Source: Epiperipatus broadwayi (taxonomy: Eukaryota > Onychophora > Udeonychophora > Euonychophora > Peripatidae). From it: 64,000 nt of DNA. Made by a program: the position numbers and the translations under genes. The notes under the pieces are model-generated. The model ran no database searches. It was given only the letters and a program-made list of their open reading frames with translations, and had not been told where the DNA came from. How positions within the stretch are numbered: position 1 is the first letter of the stretch; each line of letters begins with the position of its first letter. The stretch lies in the NCBI GenBank assembly GCA_028023455.1, contig JAQFVV010006637.1, positions 190,001 to 254,000 on the forward strand, read 5' to 3'. Shown here piece after piece: positions 40,168-52,619 of this stretch.

Positions 40168-40915
40168 TTAACATAGGAAAGCAACCTTAACCCATGTGTC
40201 CATATGAATAGAATGTGGAGAAAGCTTTGAATCTCTAATCTTTGCTTGATGAAGAAAATCAATGAAAACTGATAAAGCCGAATTATGTGAATGTCTAAAA
40301 ATTAATTTACATCTTGTTAGCCAAGTGGAGAATGAAAGAAAAATAGACAATCTAATCACTGCAAAGGAACCAAGTTTTAATGCATTCAAGATTGATAAAG
40401 CATCTCTGAAGTCTAAAGAGACATTAGATACAATAAAATCTCTAATGGATTTTAATGTGGGACAAACATAGAGTATATGTGAAATTGTCTCATTGTATAA
40501 CCCACACAGTTGACAACATGATGAAATATTGCAAAAGCCTTTTGATGTAACAAGGAAAAAAGATGTAGAAAGAGAAGATAAGTTAAGCTTGAATATGTCA
40601 ATATGCTTAGGTTCAATAAAAAGAAGGTTACCTTTTTTAAATAAAGCTATATTTGAAACACCCAAAGAAATTGGAAGCAAGTTGATATTCAGGAACAATA
40701 TAAACACCCCAGAAAGTTAATCTAACATCCATTGGAATTTGAGCACCAGGTAACATTTTATATAGAAGCTTGTACAACTCCCACATCCAATAACTTTCCA
40801 TTGGAGGAGGGGTATCAGTGGAGTCAGAGATGATAGGAAGAGACATTTGAGGAATTTTTTGAGAGGTGTAATGAAAAAGAGTATAATATGGATACAGAAT
40901 GTAATCCAAGCCCAT
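40168..40915 (-). pseudogene. LINE C-terminal region with zinc-binding motif
   Basis: Two overlapping frames. The distal one carries CQLCGLYNETISHILYVC (C-x2-C-x8-H-x4-C), a motif often found at the C-terminus of L1/Tx1/Jockey-type ORF2 proteins where cysteines and a histidine bind zinc. The C-terminal residues after it are open to a stop at 40168. Confidence 0.65.
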
Positions 40916-40957
40916 TAAGTGTCTTTGGCATTTGTGCTTTTACAATACTAATGGCAA

Positions 40958-42286
40958 CTACTTTACCTTTCCATAGAGCTTAGAAAATAATGAGTTTATG
41001 TTCCTTTCAAAGCATTTTGTTGGCTTGATTATAGGAAAATAATAGCTAAGTCTCAAATAAACAAGAGAATTAAGTAGCAAGACTTTTCCTGGAAGAGATA
41101 TATTAATATTGATCAAGGATGTGACTGTTTTCTTAATTTTCTCCAAAATAATATTTTGAACATGACATGTGTGAGCATGAAAGAGCAATTGGAAAGCCAA
41201 GAAAAGACTGAGGCTAGGCTGCAAAAGTTAAAGTGATAGATGAGCCTGATTTGATAGTCCACATCACAGACTTAGTAGTGTTAATTGTAAGATTATGTGT
41301 CTCACTAAACGAATCCAAGATGCATAAGAGAACTGGAAGAAAACTTTTATTTGGAAGAAAAACTGAAACATCATCAACATATGAGATGTGATGAATAGTT
41401 TGTTTAAGAGCAAGAGCATAAACTTCAGGTAGATGAGTCTGAATCTGCATAAGTAAAGTATTAATATATGTAATGAAGCATAGTGTAGCAAGAGGAGATC
41501 CCTGAGGAACTAACATATGAGGTCGAAAACCTTCATTGAGCTTTCCATTAAGTGACTGAAAATTGACCTATTAAGAAGAAGATTTGCAATGATTGTGATG
41601 TAGGGATAAGGAACTTGGTAACGCTGCAATGTTCTAAATAAAACAGAAGGAATTACACAGTCAAAAGCTGAAGAGAAGTCAAGCTGAATAACAACATGCT
41701 TAGCTTTGTTATAATTCCGAACATACTCAACAAATAGAAGTTCTGAACTGCTCCCGTAGTTGACTGTCCTTTTTTGGAAAATTGAAAATATGAAATGTGA
41801 GAATAAATACACTGTTGAATTTTGTCTTTAACTAAAGATTCCAAAAATTTTAATTAGAAGAGGAGTAATTGAAATAGGCCAAATATTAGTTAATGGAGAA
41901 GGATGTAATGGTTCCTTGAGAAAAGGTACCATTGCTACAGAATAAAGATCTGGAAGATTTAAAAAATCACCAGCTAGAAGATCAAGAAGCTTATGCAGTA
42001 TCGACACAGTGAAATATGAAAGATGTAGCAGAACAAATCTGGGAATTCTTTGAATTCCAGGATGAGTGCTTTCAGGCAAAGATTTAATTTTTTGAATAAT
42101 CATGTCATCAGAACTGGCATGTTGCAAAGCAGTGTCAGACTCATTCCAAAAATCTCCAATTTGGAAAGGCTTCACTTGAAGTTTATTTTTAAAGTAATTG
42201 CAAATTTCTGTTAGAATTTCAGGCCCAGAAAACTGCTTATTATTTGAGATGAGCGTCAGTGGAGTAGAACAGGAAGACACACCCAA
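40958..42286 (-). pseudogene. LINE reverse transcriptase remnant
   Basis: Four broken frames in order: one with PLHPSPLTNIWPISITPLL (the N-YRPIS-like block), one with QLDFSSAFDCVIPSVLF (first catalytic Asp), one with VPQGSPLATLCFITYINTL and ISYVDDVSVFLPN (catalytic YVDD), and one with the SLPGKVLLLNSL block. The catalytic residues survive but frameshifts near 41840, 41515 and 41220 disable it. Confidence 0.8.
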
Positions 42287-42371
42287 AGCTCACCTTAAAT
42301 AACTTTTTCGTCCAGTTGTGATGCTGTTGTAAAAATATTTTTGAATGCTTTGTAGCAATGTATTGTGCAAG

Positions 42372-43196
42372 TAGTTTGTGGTTTAAAATGGGAAGCTAAA
42401 GGAGCGAAAATAAATGAAGATTATTTAAGTCATTTAGATTTTGTAGATGATGTAGTTGTTTTTGCAAATAATACTTTAGAGCTGCAGGAAATATTGCAGG
42501 AGTTATCAGATGAAAGTAGGACTAAAGATAAATGTTAAAAAGACTAAAGTAATTCTCACAATATGAAAATAAAGATTGATTATGATGAGTTAGAAGAAGT
42601 TAACAGTAACAAATACCTTGGTCAGATTATTAATACAGATGGAAACATAATAGATGAAATTAATCATATAATTAAATTTGGTTGGAGTGCTTTTGGTAGA
42701 AATACTTGATACTAAAAGGAAATATGCCTATGTGTTTGAAAAGGAAGGTTTTTAATAAATGTGTTTTACCAGTTCTTACTTATGGATATGAGACTTGGAC
42801 ACTTAATAGAAGAGCAATACAGAGACTTCAGATGACTAAAAAAAATATGGAGAGATGCATGTTGGGAGTAACAAGAAGAGATCGAAAATGCAATATATGG
42901 GTAAGAGAACAAACAGGTATTACTGACCTCATTGAAAAAATTAAAAGACTGAAGTGGAGTTAGGCTGGACATATTGCTACAAAAGATGATAATAGATGGA
43001 CAATTGAAATCTTAAACTGGATTTGAAGAGATTGTAAAAGACCCAGAAAGAGACCACATGTGAGATGGATGGATGAAATAAGAAAGTGTGTAGGGGTGAT
43101 GTGGAGAAGAGAAGCTAAAGTTAGGAAAAGATGAATTGAACTTGGAGAGACCTTCATCCTGTAGTGTATTGATAATGGTTGATGATGATGATGATG
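42372..43196 (+). mobile_element. 5'-truncated RTE insertion, 10-bp TSD
   Basis: Plus-strand copy of the RTE family. It starts inside the RT (CGLKWEAK) and includes a frameshifted catalytic region at about 42430-42480. A clean C-terminal frame at 42706-42963 has VLPVLTYGYETWTLNRR, and it ends with (GAT)n. Identical attgtgcaag copies lie at 42362-42371 and 43197-43206. The 5' truncation and simple tail are usual for RTE retrotransposition. It is younger than the LINE it interrupts. Confidence 0.93.
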
Positions 43197-43449
43197 ATTG
43201 TGCAAGATTTTTTTGAGTATCAATATACTGCACCTTAAGCTCCATAATTTGATTTAACATTGTCCGGAAGATGAAAGCTTGGCCATTTTTATAGAAATGC
43301 CATTAAGCTGTTTTAGCAAAAATTTTGATCCTCTGGCTCTGGAAGTCCTAGGGTAAGAGTTATTAGAGAACTAAATATGCCAACAAAGGAAGAAAATGCT
43401 GATGCAGCAAGCAATGATAGAATATTAATTATATTTTAAAAAAAAGTAA

Positions 43450-44150
43450 GCCTCATAAAAAATTTAAGCAGGAGCAGCTGATTTGTTGAGAAGCCTCATG
43501 GTCAAGGAAGGATGCAGCTGAACATGAAGAGATGTATCAATGTTTAAGGAAACAAGCATTGCAAGATGATTAGTAAATGGAACCAGCTGTAACTTTGCTT
43601 GAATGTCAAAATGAATCTCAGGGGAGTAAAAGAGGAGATCAATTAAAGATGTAGTCCTGTGAGTATAAAAGAAGAAAGCATTAACAGGAAAGCATCCTTC
43701 ACCAGATAAAAGAGGTTTGTTGAAAAGATGAAGACATTTATTATTAAAAGTAGGTAATGCATATTGAAATCTAGACGAATGGTAGGAGAGGAGTTTGAAG
43801 AAAAAAGTGCATTCATCTTATTAAAACAATGAAAGTGCAGAGTGAAATTAATTTTCATCATAAATGTAAACAATATTAAAGGTAATATTGATCATTAAAA
43901 ATTCTTGATCCAAATGCAATGTTCTAAGATCTTAAAAATTAAGGTGTTTATTAACAAAAAAGCCACACCAGATGAGGCAGCCATATTAGGAATATATTTG
44001 AAAAAAACCCATATTTTGCATGAGAGTAGGAATGCGATGTATAGAGTTGTTGTGAAGCTGTCTCACCAAAACATGCAGTGTGAAAGTTTGACCCTTGAAG
44101 ACATTGAGTAATGGCATAAACTCTTGAAATTGAGTTAAGATCTCTAACAT
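43450..44150 (-). pseudogene. LINE endonuclease remnant
   Basis: Translation from about 44150 downward gives NVRDLNSISRVYAITQCL then FGET, the opening N-x-R and ET motifs of APE-type endonucleases. Further on, HRTTSLIDLLFYSP and VPFTNHLAMLVSL correspond to the IDxI and S/T-D/N-H-x-x-L end of the domain. The frame is broken several times. Confidence 0.6.
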
Positions 44151-44760
44151 TTACAGCAAATATTGTTAAATATCATAAAAGCCAAAATAAGATCAACAAA
44201 AATGGAGGAAAAAAACTATAGATCAGAAAACTCATTTATAGGAACAATTTGACTAATCAAATAAGATGAAAAAGATATTTACAAAGATGTGTCAGTGCAA
44301 TGAGATGTAGTTGAGATGGCTAAAGAAAGAGAAGAAATCAAAGGATCGGAAAAACTGGGGATTGACTTTCAGACTGTTTTGCCTTTTTATTATCCTTTTT
44401 CATAGCTTGTTTAGACTTCCTAATTGGCTTATTTTTTGAAACTGAGTTATCAGAATCAACATTAGAATAACACTTTTATCCAACTGTGATTCTGAGGAAT
44501 CCTGAATTTTCCTTTTGTTTTTAGTCAAAGCAACTTCAGAATGTATTAGATGACCTTGGAAAAGACCCGTAGAAGCCATAACATCATGCAAAACACAATT
44601 AGAAGATGATGTATGTAAAGTCTCCTTAACATCATCAATATTTTTGGAAGAAGCCAATACTGAAGCAGAAAGGAAGAAAGAGTGTCTAGATTAGTTGAAA
44701 GCATCTCTGAATGTTTTAAAGAGGTGTTTGTAACACGAATATTGTCAGGGGAGAAGCTCT

Positions 44761-45279
44761 CTAATCTTTGTGTATTGACAATCTCATTGGAAAGAACAAT
44801 CTGTGAATGTGTAGAATCAGCAGCACTACATATGTGATTGTGAGTTCTTTTAAGTTTACAATCATCACAAAATTTTTAGGACAGTCTTTGACAAGATGTG
44901 TTCTTTCCCCGCACATAAAACATTGAGGAGAAGAATCTTTTATGGAAATAAATATGGGACATTTTTTAGCTTTTAAAGTCGATGGAATATCAAGTAAATA
45001 ATGACCTTTGGCCATCTTAAGAGTAAAGGAAGCAGTGTGGCTCAGAAGCTCCAAGCCGGACCGTTTTTCTGATAGGTATTCAAAATATGTAACTTCTCCA
45101 AGATCAGATAAAAGTCTTTGTAAATCGGTATTACTAAAATTTATATAGCAATTTCTGGCATAACCAAAGGCAAAATTATGTTTATTCATATCAATAACAA
45201 TTAAAAATTTATGATTTAGGAGCAAATGGCTTCTCTTAAACTTTTCTTTTTTAACATAAAAAGATAAAAATGTCAACAA
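44761..45279 (-). pseudogene. LINE ORF1 fragment with CCHC zinc knuckle
   Basis: A 172-codon frame with CFMCGERTHLVKDC (C-x2-C-x4-H-x4-C), the nucleic acid-binding knuckle of gag-like LINE ORF1 proteins. Upstream residues (FGYARNCYINFSNTDLQRLL) resemble an RRM-like fold region. Related coding text continues to about 44400 in broken frames. Confidence 0.7.
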
Positions 45280-45477
45280 TTTTAAATAGAAAAGTTACTT
45301 ACTGATTTCTTATACATATACAATTGTGGTCACATACTAAATATAATATATGCATAAAGTTATACATATTAATTTACTGCAAAATTATCTAGTGATATAT
45401 ACACAGCATATGCATAAAATTGATTTAAAGTAAAATTATATGTATTAAGTGAAGTTCCTTTACAGTATAGTTTTGAT

Positions 45478-45692
45478 TTTAAACATATAAATGTTTAGAC
45501 ATTTATATAAAAAATATAGACATGTTATTTTAAAAATTGGCTTTATTTATGCTGATCATGCTTTTACTACAATGTGTAGCATAATCATGGTATGCATTGT
45601 ACAGAAAACATGCTCTGCATGAATAAAGCCAATTTTTAAAATAACATGTCTACTTTTTCTTTATAAATGTCTGAACATTTATGTGTTTAAAA
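45478..45692. mobile_element. MITE-like inverted repeat
   Basis: Arms of about 70 bp: tttaaacatataaatgttta mirrors the right end, and gacatgttattttaaaaatt mirrors aatttttaaaataacatgtc near the centre. The loop is about 65 bp. No target-site duplication could be fixed. Confidence 0.85.
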
Positions 45693-46049
45693 TTACAAAT
45701 GCAAAGAAAAGAGATAAGATATTAAATGAATTATGTAATAGAGTGTTGGTAAGCATTTTGCTAAACATTTTTCACTTAAAAAGAATATTTCATATATTTT
45801 TAATCACTTATATACATATATATTATTATGCACATATAGTAAATATGATATATACATAAACAGTATCAATTTTAACTTATAGCAGAAATATCTAGTCATA
45901 TATATATATATCTCAACTATAAGTGTCCAGCAATTTAAAGTATGATATAGTCTTATATTTTCGTTTATTGTGCCAATATTAAAAGCTTAAAAATAATAGA
46001 GATAATTTTTTTTAATATATTAAATGCTTTTATTGATTATGCACTAAAA

Positions 46050-46256
46050 AGAAAAATAATTTTTTCTTTAACCACAATTGGGGATTTTAGATTTAACTTG
46101 AAATAAAAGGATGGGGGTGGGGGGGTCCTCCAGAAATTAAGTCAATCCCCATAAGGGATTGACTTAAAGTTATCTCCTCCCCCCCACACACTTTAATTTG
46201 AAGTTAAATCTAAAAATACCAATGGTAGTTGAATAAAATTATTATTATTTTTTTTC
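46050..46256. mobile_element. MITE-like inverted repeat with G/C-run arms
   Basis: Arms of about 95 bp around a tiny loop (gggattgactt mirrors aagtcaatccc). A run of G (gggggtggggggg) on the left faces ctcccccccaca on the right. Confidence 0.85.
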
Positions 46257-46299
46257 AGTGCACAGTCAAGAAAAGGATTTAATATAAACATTTTTTATC

Positions 46300-46525
46300 T
46301 CTATTATTTGGTTTGAAAATCAAAAGCAAACCTATGCTGATTGAGGTATTTTGATGAAAAACTTATTCTTGTTCAAATATCATGTAACAAATGACATATT
46401 AATAACAATAGCAACTACTAGAATGTATGGAATTGATATATTACCCAACCCATTTTTTTAAAGTTTCAAAGAGAGATCAAAGTGTCTCCTTTCATTTAAT
46501 AATAAATTGTTTCCTACAGTTATAT
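46300..46525 (-). repeat. Fragment related to the RTE leader region
   Basis: Diverged copy of about 3290-3505, as noted there. It is not followed by RTE coding sequence, which is unusual for a LINE copy because LINEs normally lose the 5' end. Confidence 0.4.
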
Positions 46526-48160
46526 ATATTAAAATTTTATATTTTCAATCAAAATTAAATTCAATTATTTATATTTAAAACATGAATATAAAATAAATAG
46601 ATCATTATATTCATCTATTATTCTGTTTGTTTTAACAAATACGCAATACTTTTACATTTACAAGAAGTATTTGAAATCTTAGGGCAATTTGATTGTTTTT
46701 GCCTTTAGAAATATATGAATAATTTATTTATTCACGTAAAATAAATTCAAAATATTATTCGGGTGAAAAGTTTATCGACTAACATGTAATAAAATATTCA
46801 ACTACATATTTTTCTCTAAAATCTCTATTTACCTTAAAAATAAACAAATTAAAAAAATGTATAATGTGAGTAGAATTTATTCATTTAATCTTGTTAGTAA
46901 TATTAGTGATTATTTTAATTGTGGGATCAAATATTTGTACGTAATATGACAAATATTATTTAGATTTTTAAATTAATTATTTATAGATTATCAAATTATA
47001 TGACTTTCTTTTAATACATACACATTAAATTCAATTTTAAAAAAATAAGTATGTTTTAGATTATACTTAAGCAAAGAATCAAAGTATACCTGCAACAATT
47101 TTTTAAAACTGAGTTTAATGTAGAATATTTTTCTTATAAATTTGATTGTCGATCATTTCTTAAAGCAAAATTGCCATTTTCAAACACCAAATAGTTTTAA
47201 TTACAAATAACTTATTTAAATATTTCGAGTTTTCATTAATTACGATCAATTAGCTGATGTACACCTCAGGCAGGCTGTGAATCAAATTTTAATTTGTATG
47301 TAAAAATAAATTATTATATATTATGAATGAAAAAGCACCTTAAGATTATTTGTCTAATTATATTACATATATATATAACTCCAAGTATATACAATATTTT
47401 TGTATTCAATTAAATACACAAACACACACATGCGCGCGCGCATTTGTGAATCCAGAATCAGATAACTTGGGACACAATCTATACAGCAACCATGAGGAAA
47501 AAAAGTATTATTTAAATCAATATTAATGATTTTCAAACTCCCCCCCCCTTATACTTTGTTAATTGGAACAGCCACTTTCTAGTAAGCTAATTGTTATATT
47601 GAATAATGTTATTGTAAAATAAAATTTAATAATTTGACTGAAACTTTGATAATTACGTCCTACATAGTTCAGTGCAGTGGTCGAATGGCAGATTCCGGAG
47701 TTAAGATTCAAGGATCACCCAATTCTGTCACCTCCAAATCTTGAACTTTTTATGAACTTCTGAACAATAAATTATTATTATAACTACAAAATTAATTTAA
47801 AACATTTTCCTCATACTCCCAGATGTATCCAAAAGAAACACTTTCCAAAGCTGTTCTTGAATACTTAATACAACATTGCTTCATACAGCAATTTGATCAG
47901 TATTTAATTCTGTTTCAATTAAAAGTAACTTAGTTTTTAAAAATATTTTTGGGTAAATATAGAGCTCTCTGAATTATAGGGAAGAGAAGTATCAAATATT
48001 TATACATTTCATCAGATAGTGCCATAAAACACTTTAAATTTATTCACAATGAACTGATAGATATACATAAATTTTCTTATTATATAAAGCATCCAAAACT
48101 CTTTATAAAATCTTTGCAAAAATTGTTATTTTTTCGTTATTGGGGAAAAATTATAACACA
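46526..48160. other. AT-rich DNA without supported genes
   Basis: A possible tRNA-like fragment lies at about 47671-47735, with TGGTCGAATGG as box A but no good box B. Otherwise there are only homopolymers and a short (AC)n(GC)n tract at 47415-47440. Confidence 0.5.
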
Positions 48161-48162
48161 AG

Positions 48163-48268
48163 CGTTGGTGGCCGAGTGGTTAGCACAGCAGCCTTACAAG
48201 AAGTCGTCGTGCGTTTGCTTCCCAGCCGAAGCTTTGACACATGAAAATAAATAAATAAATAAATAAAA
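48163..48268 (+). mobile_element. tRNA-Leu/Ser-like SINE with (AAAT)n tail
   Basis: TGGCCGAGTGG (48169-48179) is a textbook class II tRNA box A, and gcgtttgcttcc (48211-48222) is a decayed box B at the expected distance. The element ends in four to five AAAT units. A different family from the SINE at 15950-16061. Confidence 0.75.
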
Positions 48269-48310
48269 TGAAGTATATGATACGTAAACGACTGATAAGA
48301 AAAAGAAAAC

Positions 48311-48546
48311 TTAGGCAAAACTCTCCATACAGTAGTGACACCCTGTGCCAAACAGAGTAATCAATGGATGCCAGAAGGCTTGTGCATAAAATCCCTATCT
48401 AGTGCCTACTCATCCAATATCTCCAGACTAGTTTCTGGCTTGTGAGTAGGCTCTAGATAGGGAGTTTATGCACAAGCCTTCTGGCATCCATTGATTACTC
48501 TGTCTGGCATGGGGTGGCACTACTGTATGGAGAGTCTTGCCTTTGT
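48311..48546 (-). repeat. Family 2 palindromic repeat, core deleted
   Basis: Arms of about 105 bp (ggcaaaactctccatacagt mirrors actgtatggagagtcttgcc). At the apex the minus strand has CACAAGCCAGAAACTAGTC, but the CTGATGA half of the hammerhead core is missing. High similarity to 9886-10143. Confidence 0.8.
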
Positions 48547-49765
48547 TTACAACAATTATGTGCTAGTATAGAGATGGCGATCATGTGATGTTTAGTGGTT
48601 TAAAAAGGAAACTTGCAAAATATTTTAAGAATCACAGCTTGCAAAAGATACAGAGACAAACTATAAATATACATTTTCCAAAAAACAAGAAAAAAAGAGC
48701 TGTTATGTTTTCTTACAATTTTTTTAAAAAAAGACAACTGTAACAGACACTAAGATGTATTATTTTCAGAAACGGTTATAATCTAGAGTTTGACATCAGG
48801 TTGGAAAAAACTTCCAAGGTGGAATCTTTTAAACAGAGCAGTTTTCTGCCGGTTGTACTAGGCAACACATACTAGAGCCAAGCATCACTTAGTCTGATGA
48901 GAGTTCATGAGATTCTTAACTCAACATATAATTTGTCACCTGACTTTTGAAACTACATTATAAACTTTAATAATTCTTACCTTGATATGTATCCATATAC
49001 ATACAATGTGTCCCATTGGGAAGGTGACAGGTTCTCTCTCCAAGTTACCTGCAATCACAATTTAAAATCAACACCTATTTAGCTATTTACTATCACCTTT
49101 TAAGACCCTAGTATATTTGAATCATGAGTTATGACATGAAATGCAACAATATGTTCTGTACTTTTATGGATCATCTTCAATTTTCTCACTACCATCATAA
49201 AATCTTGCAAACACTTAAAAATATTCTTGCAACTTGTGGCTTCACTGCTATACATAAATAGAGTCATTTCAAATGTTTCAGTAGCAGTTTATCCCCATTT
49301 AAAAGAAAATGTAATACCAGTATGTAGTTCCATCTCGGTTGTGATATAAGCATACTATTACATCTAATGTCCTAACGTTTGCTCCCCCAAAACTACCATC
49401 TTAAAATATTCATGATGAATAGCGAAACAATGTTGTTATATAACCCACATGCTCTTTCAGAGATGCATTGTGGCTAGCTTGGAGAGACAATCAGTCACCA
49501 GTCATCTTTTCACTGGCACACATCAAATATTTTGTATTTGCCAACACACTATGAACTTTTTATGAAATATGAATACTAAAGAAGTGATAAGTTGAATATT
49601 TTCTAATATAAGATGCTAAAATCCTTCAATCAAAAACAAAGTGGGCAAAATTTAAAACATATAAATAGAAATTTTGACTGTAGTTTCTGTGAGGATGTCT
49701 TGATTTCTCAAATCTCTAGATCTCTTGAGAATATATTTGATACATGAAATACATATGTGGGAGAT
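48547..49765. repeat. Degenerate repeat region, partly shared with 22.6-23.1 kb
   Basis: 49090-49520 matches 22690-23100 loosely. No coding frame. Just before 49766 the string gtgggagat resembles the polypurine tract that precedes a Copia 3' LTR. Confidence 0.4.
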
Positions 49766-49935
49766 TGTTGTGGAGCATTTTTTACTAGAGTTCTTAGGAT
49801 TTGCAACAAGCATTAATTAGAGAAGTGCGTGGCTAATTTGTAAGATGTGATTAATTATAGATATTTATTAAGCCAATGAATAATTAGTTGTGTAAGTATA
49901 TATAAACATTAAAAGCATAAAGCTAAACTAGTCAA
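49766..49935 (+). mobile_element. Possible Copia-type LTR fragment
   Basis: Follows gtgggagat with TGTTGTGGAGCA, a typical Copia LTR start. It contains a TATA-like string (agtatatataaac, about 49895-49907) and aataaataa. It is then replaced by the inverted Penelope arm. No second LTR was found and the assignment is tentative. Confidence 0.25.
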
Positions 49936-50765
49936 TAAATAATCAAAATTACCCCAAATTTTCAACTCAACCAGACAAGCCAACAAAATAAACTTTAAAA
50001 CACAACCAATGGTTTAACTGCTACAAGCAGCCTTTTCAAGTGTAAGGAAACTACAAAATAACATATTTAAACTAAACATTGCCCATAATTTCACTTACTT
50101 CCCATATACCCTTAATATTAAAAAACTTTTAAATAAGTTAATTGCTTAAGAATCATAAATTTTTAATAATAAAAATTCTTTAATTCTTTTTATTTCATTT
50201 CTCTCAAAGAAGACAACATAGTTCCATCAAAATTAATAGTATGGCTTTATCTTTTACATAAAGCAGAATTAAGTTATTTATCCTAGTTTTATTTTTTTCA
50301 TTTAAACTCAAACTACTCTGACTTACATATACCTTCTTACAAAAACAAGAATAGTATAGAAAGACTATTCCTGGAGTATCCCTTGTTTTTGTAAGAAGGT
50401 ATATATAGGGCAGAATATTTTGAGCTTAAATGAAAGAATAATGATACATAAAAGAAGAGTTAGAAATAAATATCTTAGTTCTGCCTTATATATCCATGTA
50501 AAAGCTATAGGCTACATTATTAATTTTGATGAAGCTAAGGTTGTTTTTTCTGAAAGAAAGAAAATAAAAAGAAAAATTAAAGAATATTTATTATTAAATA
50601 TTTATGATTCTAAAACAATTAACAGATTTCTTTTAATATTAAGGGTGTATGGGAAATAAGTGGAATTGTGGGCAATGTTTAGTTTAAATATGTTGTAACG
50701 AAACCATTGGTAGTGTTTTAGAGTTTATTTTCTTGATTAGTCTGATTGAGTAGTGAATTTGGGAT
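49936..50765. mobile_element. Inverted pair of Penelope-like 3' ends
   Basis: 49936-50370 is a diverged inverted copy of 50385-50765: the right-arm string gggcaatgtttagtttaaat has its complement at about 50070-50090. The GIY-YIG coding segment is present in both arms. The centre is a perfect short palindrome (ccttcttacaaaaacaag and complement, about 50331-50400). This head-to-head layout matches the inverted, hairpin-like copies known for Penelope-like elements. Confidence 0.78.
50420..50659 (+). pseudogene. GIY-YIG nuclease C-terminus of a Penelope-like element
   Basis: A 79-codon frame containing HVKAIGYIINFDEAKVVFSE followed by RKKIKRKIKEYLLLN and INRF. It matches the H...xGHxIDFxxxxV...E...RKxxEALxI...NR end of Penelope-like proteins. 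The catalytic YIG segment is missing upstream, so this is a terminal fragment. The left arm of the inverted repeat has the same region with more damage. Confidence 0.65.
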
Positions 50766-50772
50766 AACCTTG

Positions 50773-51335
<563 letters not shown>

Positions 51336-52499
51336 TGGAAGGGTGACTAACAACTAACAACCCACCTGCACTAATCTACACAATACTAAGCATAATCAAG
51401 TAATTATCAAATAACAGGTATCCTTTGTCAAATGCATATATATATATATATATTTGGGTACAAACCATGTATTATTTTGCATTACAATCCGATATTTGTT
51501 ATTTGTTGAATGTTTTACTAATATTTGTAATATATTTGTTTTTCTGTGTATATGACTAGCTTTCTGGAGTGGATAATCTTTCCTATCAAAATAAAAAATT
51601 ACACACAGGTTTAGGGGGTCCTCTCCTCCAAGAAGGATGATCATAACCATCATGAATCAGACAGCAAGTGTTACTTTATGATCTGCCTGTAAATAAATTA
51701 ATTAGTAAGTCAGATTTGTAATCTTCTAAATTTTTTTATATTGTTTAAACTTCGTAAATAGATTGCCAGGGTATGGACTTCTATCATGGGAGGTGGGCTT
51801 AGGATATCCATTGTATTTGTCTCTTAAGATGATAGAAAGCCACCCTTGACCCCTGCAATTATCTATGTTAATAATGTTAAATTAGATTTGTTATTTAATA
51901 AATGTTGTTAAGTTATTTTAATCAATGTGACCTCTGTCTTGTCATCATCATTTTGCATTCACACCACTAAATATATATATACTAAATATTAATGTCCACA
52001 CCTCTCTTTTTGAATATTAAAAATATTTTGGGGGAGTGCATTAATTGATCTACACTTATGTAGAGGCACAGTAGTTGTTAACCTAAGTAAGCCTATCCCT
52101 AAAGAGAGCTGAGTGCAAATTCTCCCTGAGTTCAAATACTGAGGCATAATGGAGCCAGAAAGGGGGGTGAGATGTGTATAAACTAGTCCAAATTACATAT
52201 AGATTTAATGAGTAAATATTGAGTTAGCTCATTGAAGGTAGATGTGATCGTAGTCTAAGCATTTCATCATGCTATCATCAGCATCCTACCCAAAAACCCC
52301 AGGTTGGATAGTAGTTATATGTGCTCCCCCTAACTGGCCTGTTTTAATATATATGTGTGTAATTGTAAAAATCAAATCATTATTATCTGGTCTTTTTCAT
52401 TTAACTAAAAAACTTTTTATTATATCAACGTTTCAAAGTAAACATAATTAGTCAAATTTAGAAATATCTATAAAAGAATTGAAAGAGAAAATAAACATA

Positions 52500-52500
52500 G

Positions 52501-52598
<98 letters not shown>

Positions 52599-52599
52599 G
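52500..52599. repeat. (ACT)n microsatellite
   Basis: About 33 uninterrupted units. The serine-only frame on the minus strand is an artefact. Confidence 0.98.
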
Positions 52600-52619
52600 A
52601 AATAACAATAATAATAATT

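Larger units (their letters stand above)
40160..45280 (-). mobile_element. Decayed Tx1/L1-like LINE, split by an RTE insertion
   Basis: On the minus strand the order is ORF1 with a CCHC knuckle (45279-44761), endonuclease remnant (44150-43450), RT (42286-40958) and C-terminal zinc-binding block (40915-40168). The RTE element at 42372-43196 is inserted in the linker. When the insertion and one target-site copy are ignored, an open stretch joins across the junction. Multiple frameshifts show it is inactive. RT signatures such as SYVDDVSVFL and the late LPGKVLLLNSLVYLRLSYYF block favour a Tx1/L1-type assignment. Confidence 0.8.

Noticed and set aside
40262-40720. Plus-strand frames over the Tx1/L1-like LINE
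   Set aside because: Antisense of the LINE C-terminal region.
48163-48240. Functional tRNA-Leu or tRNA-Ser gene
   Set aside because: Box A is good but box B is decayed and an (AAAT)n tail follows, so it is a SINE.
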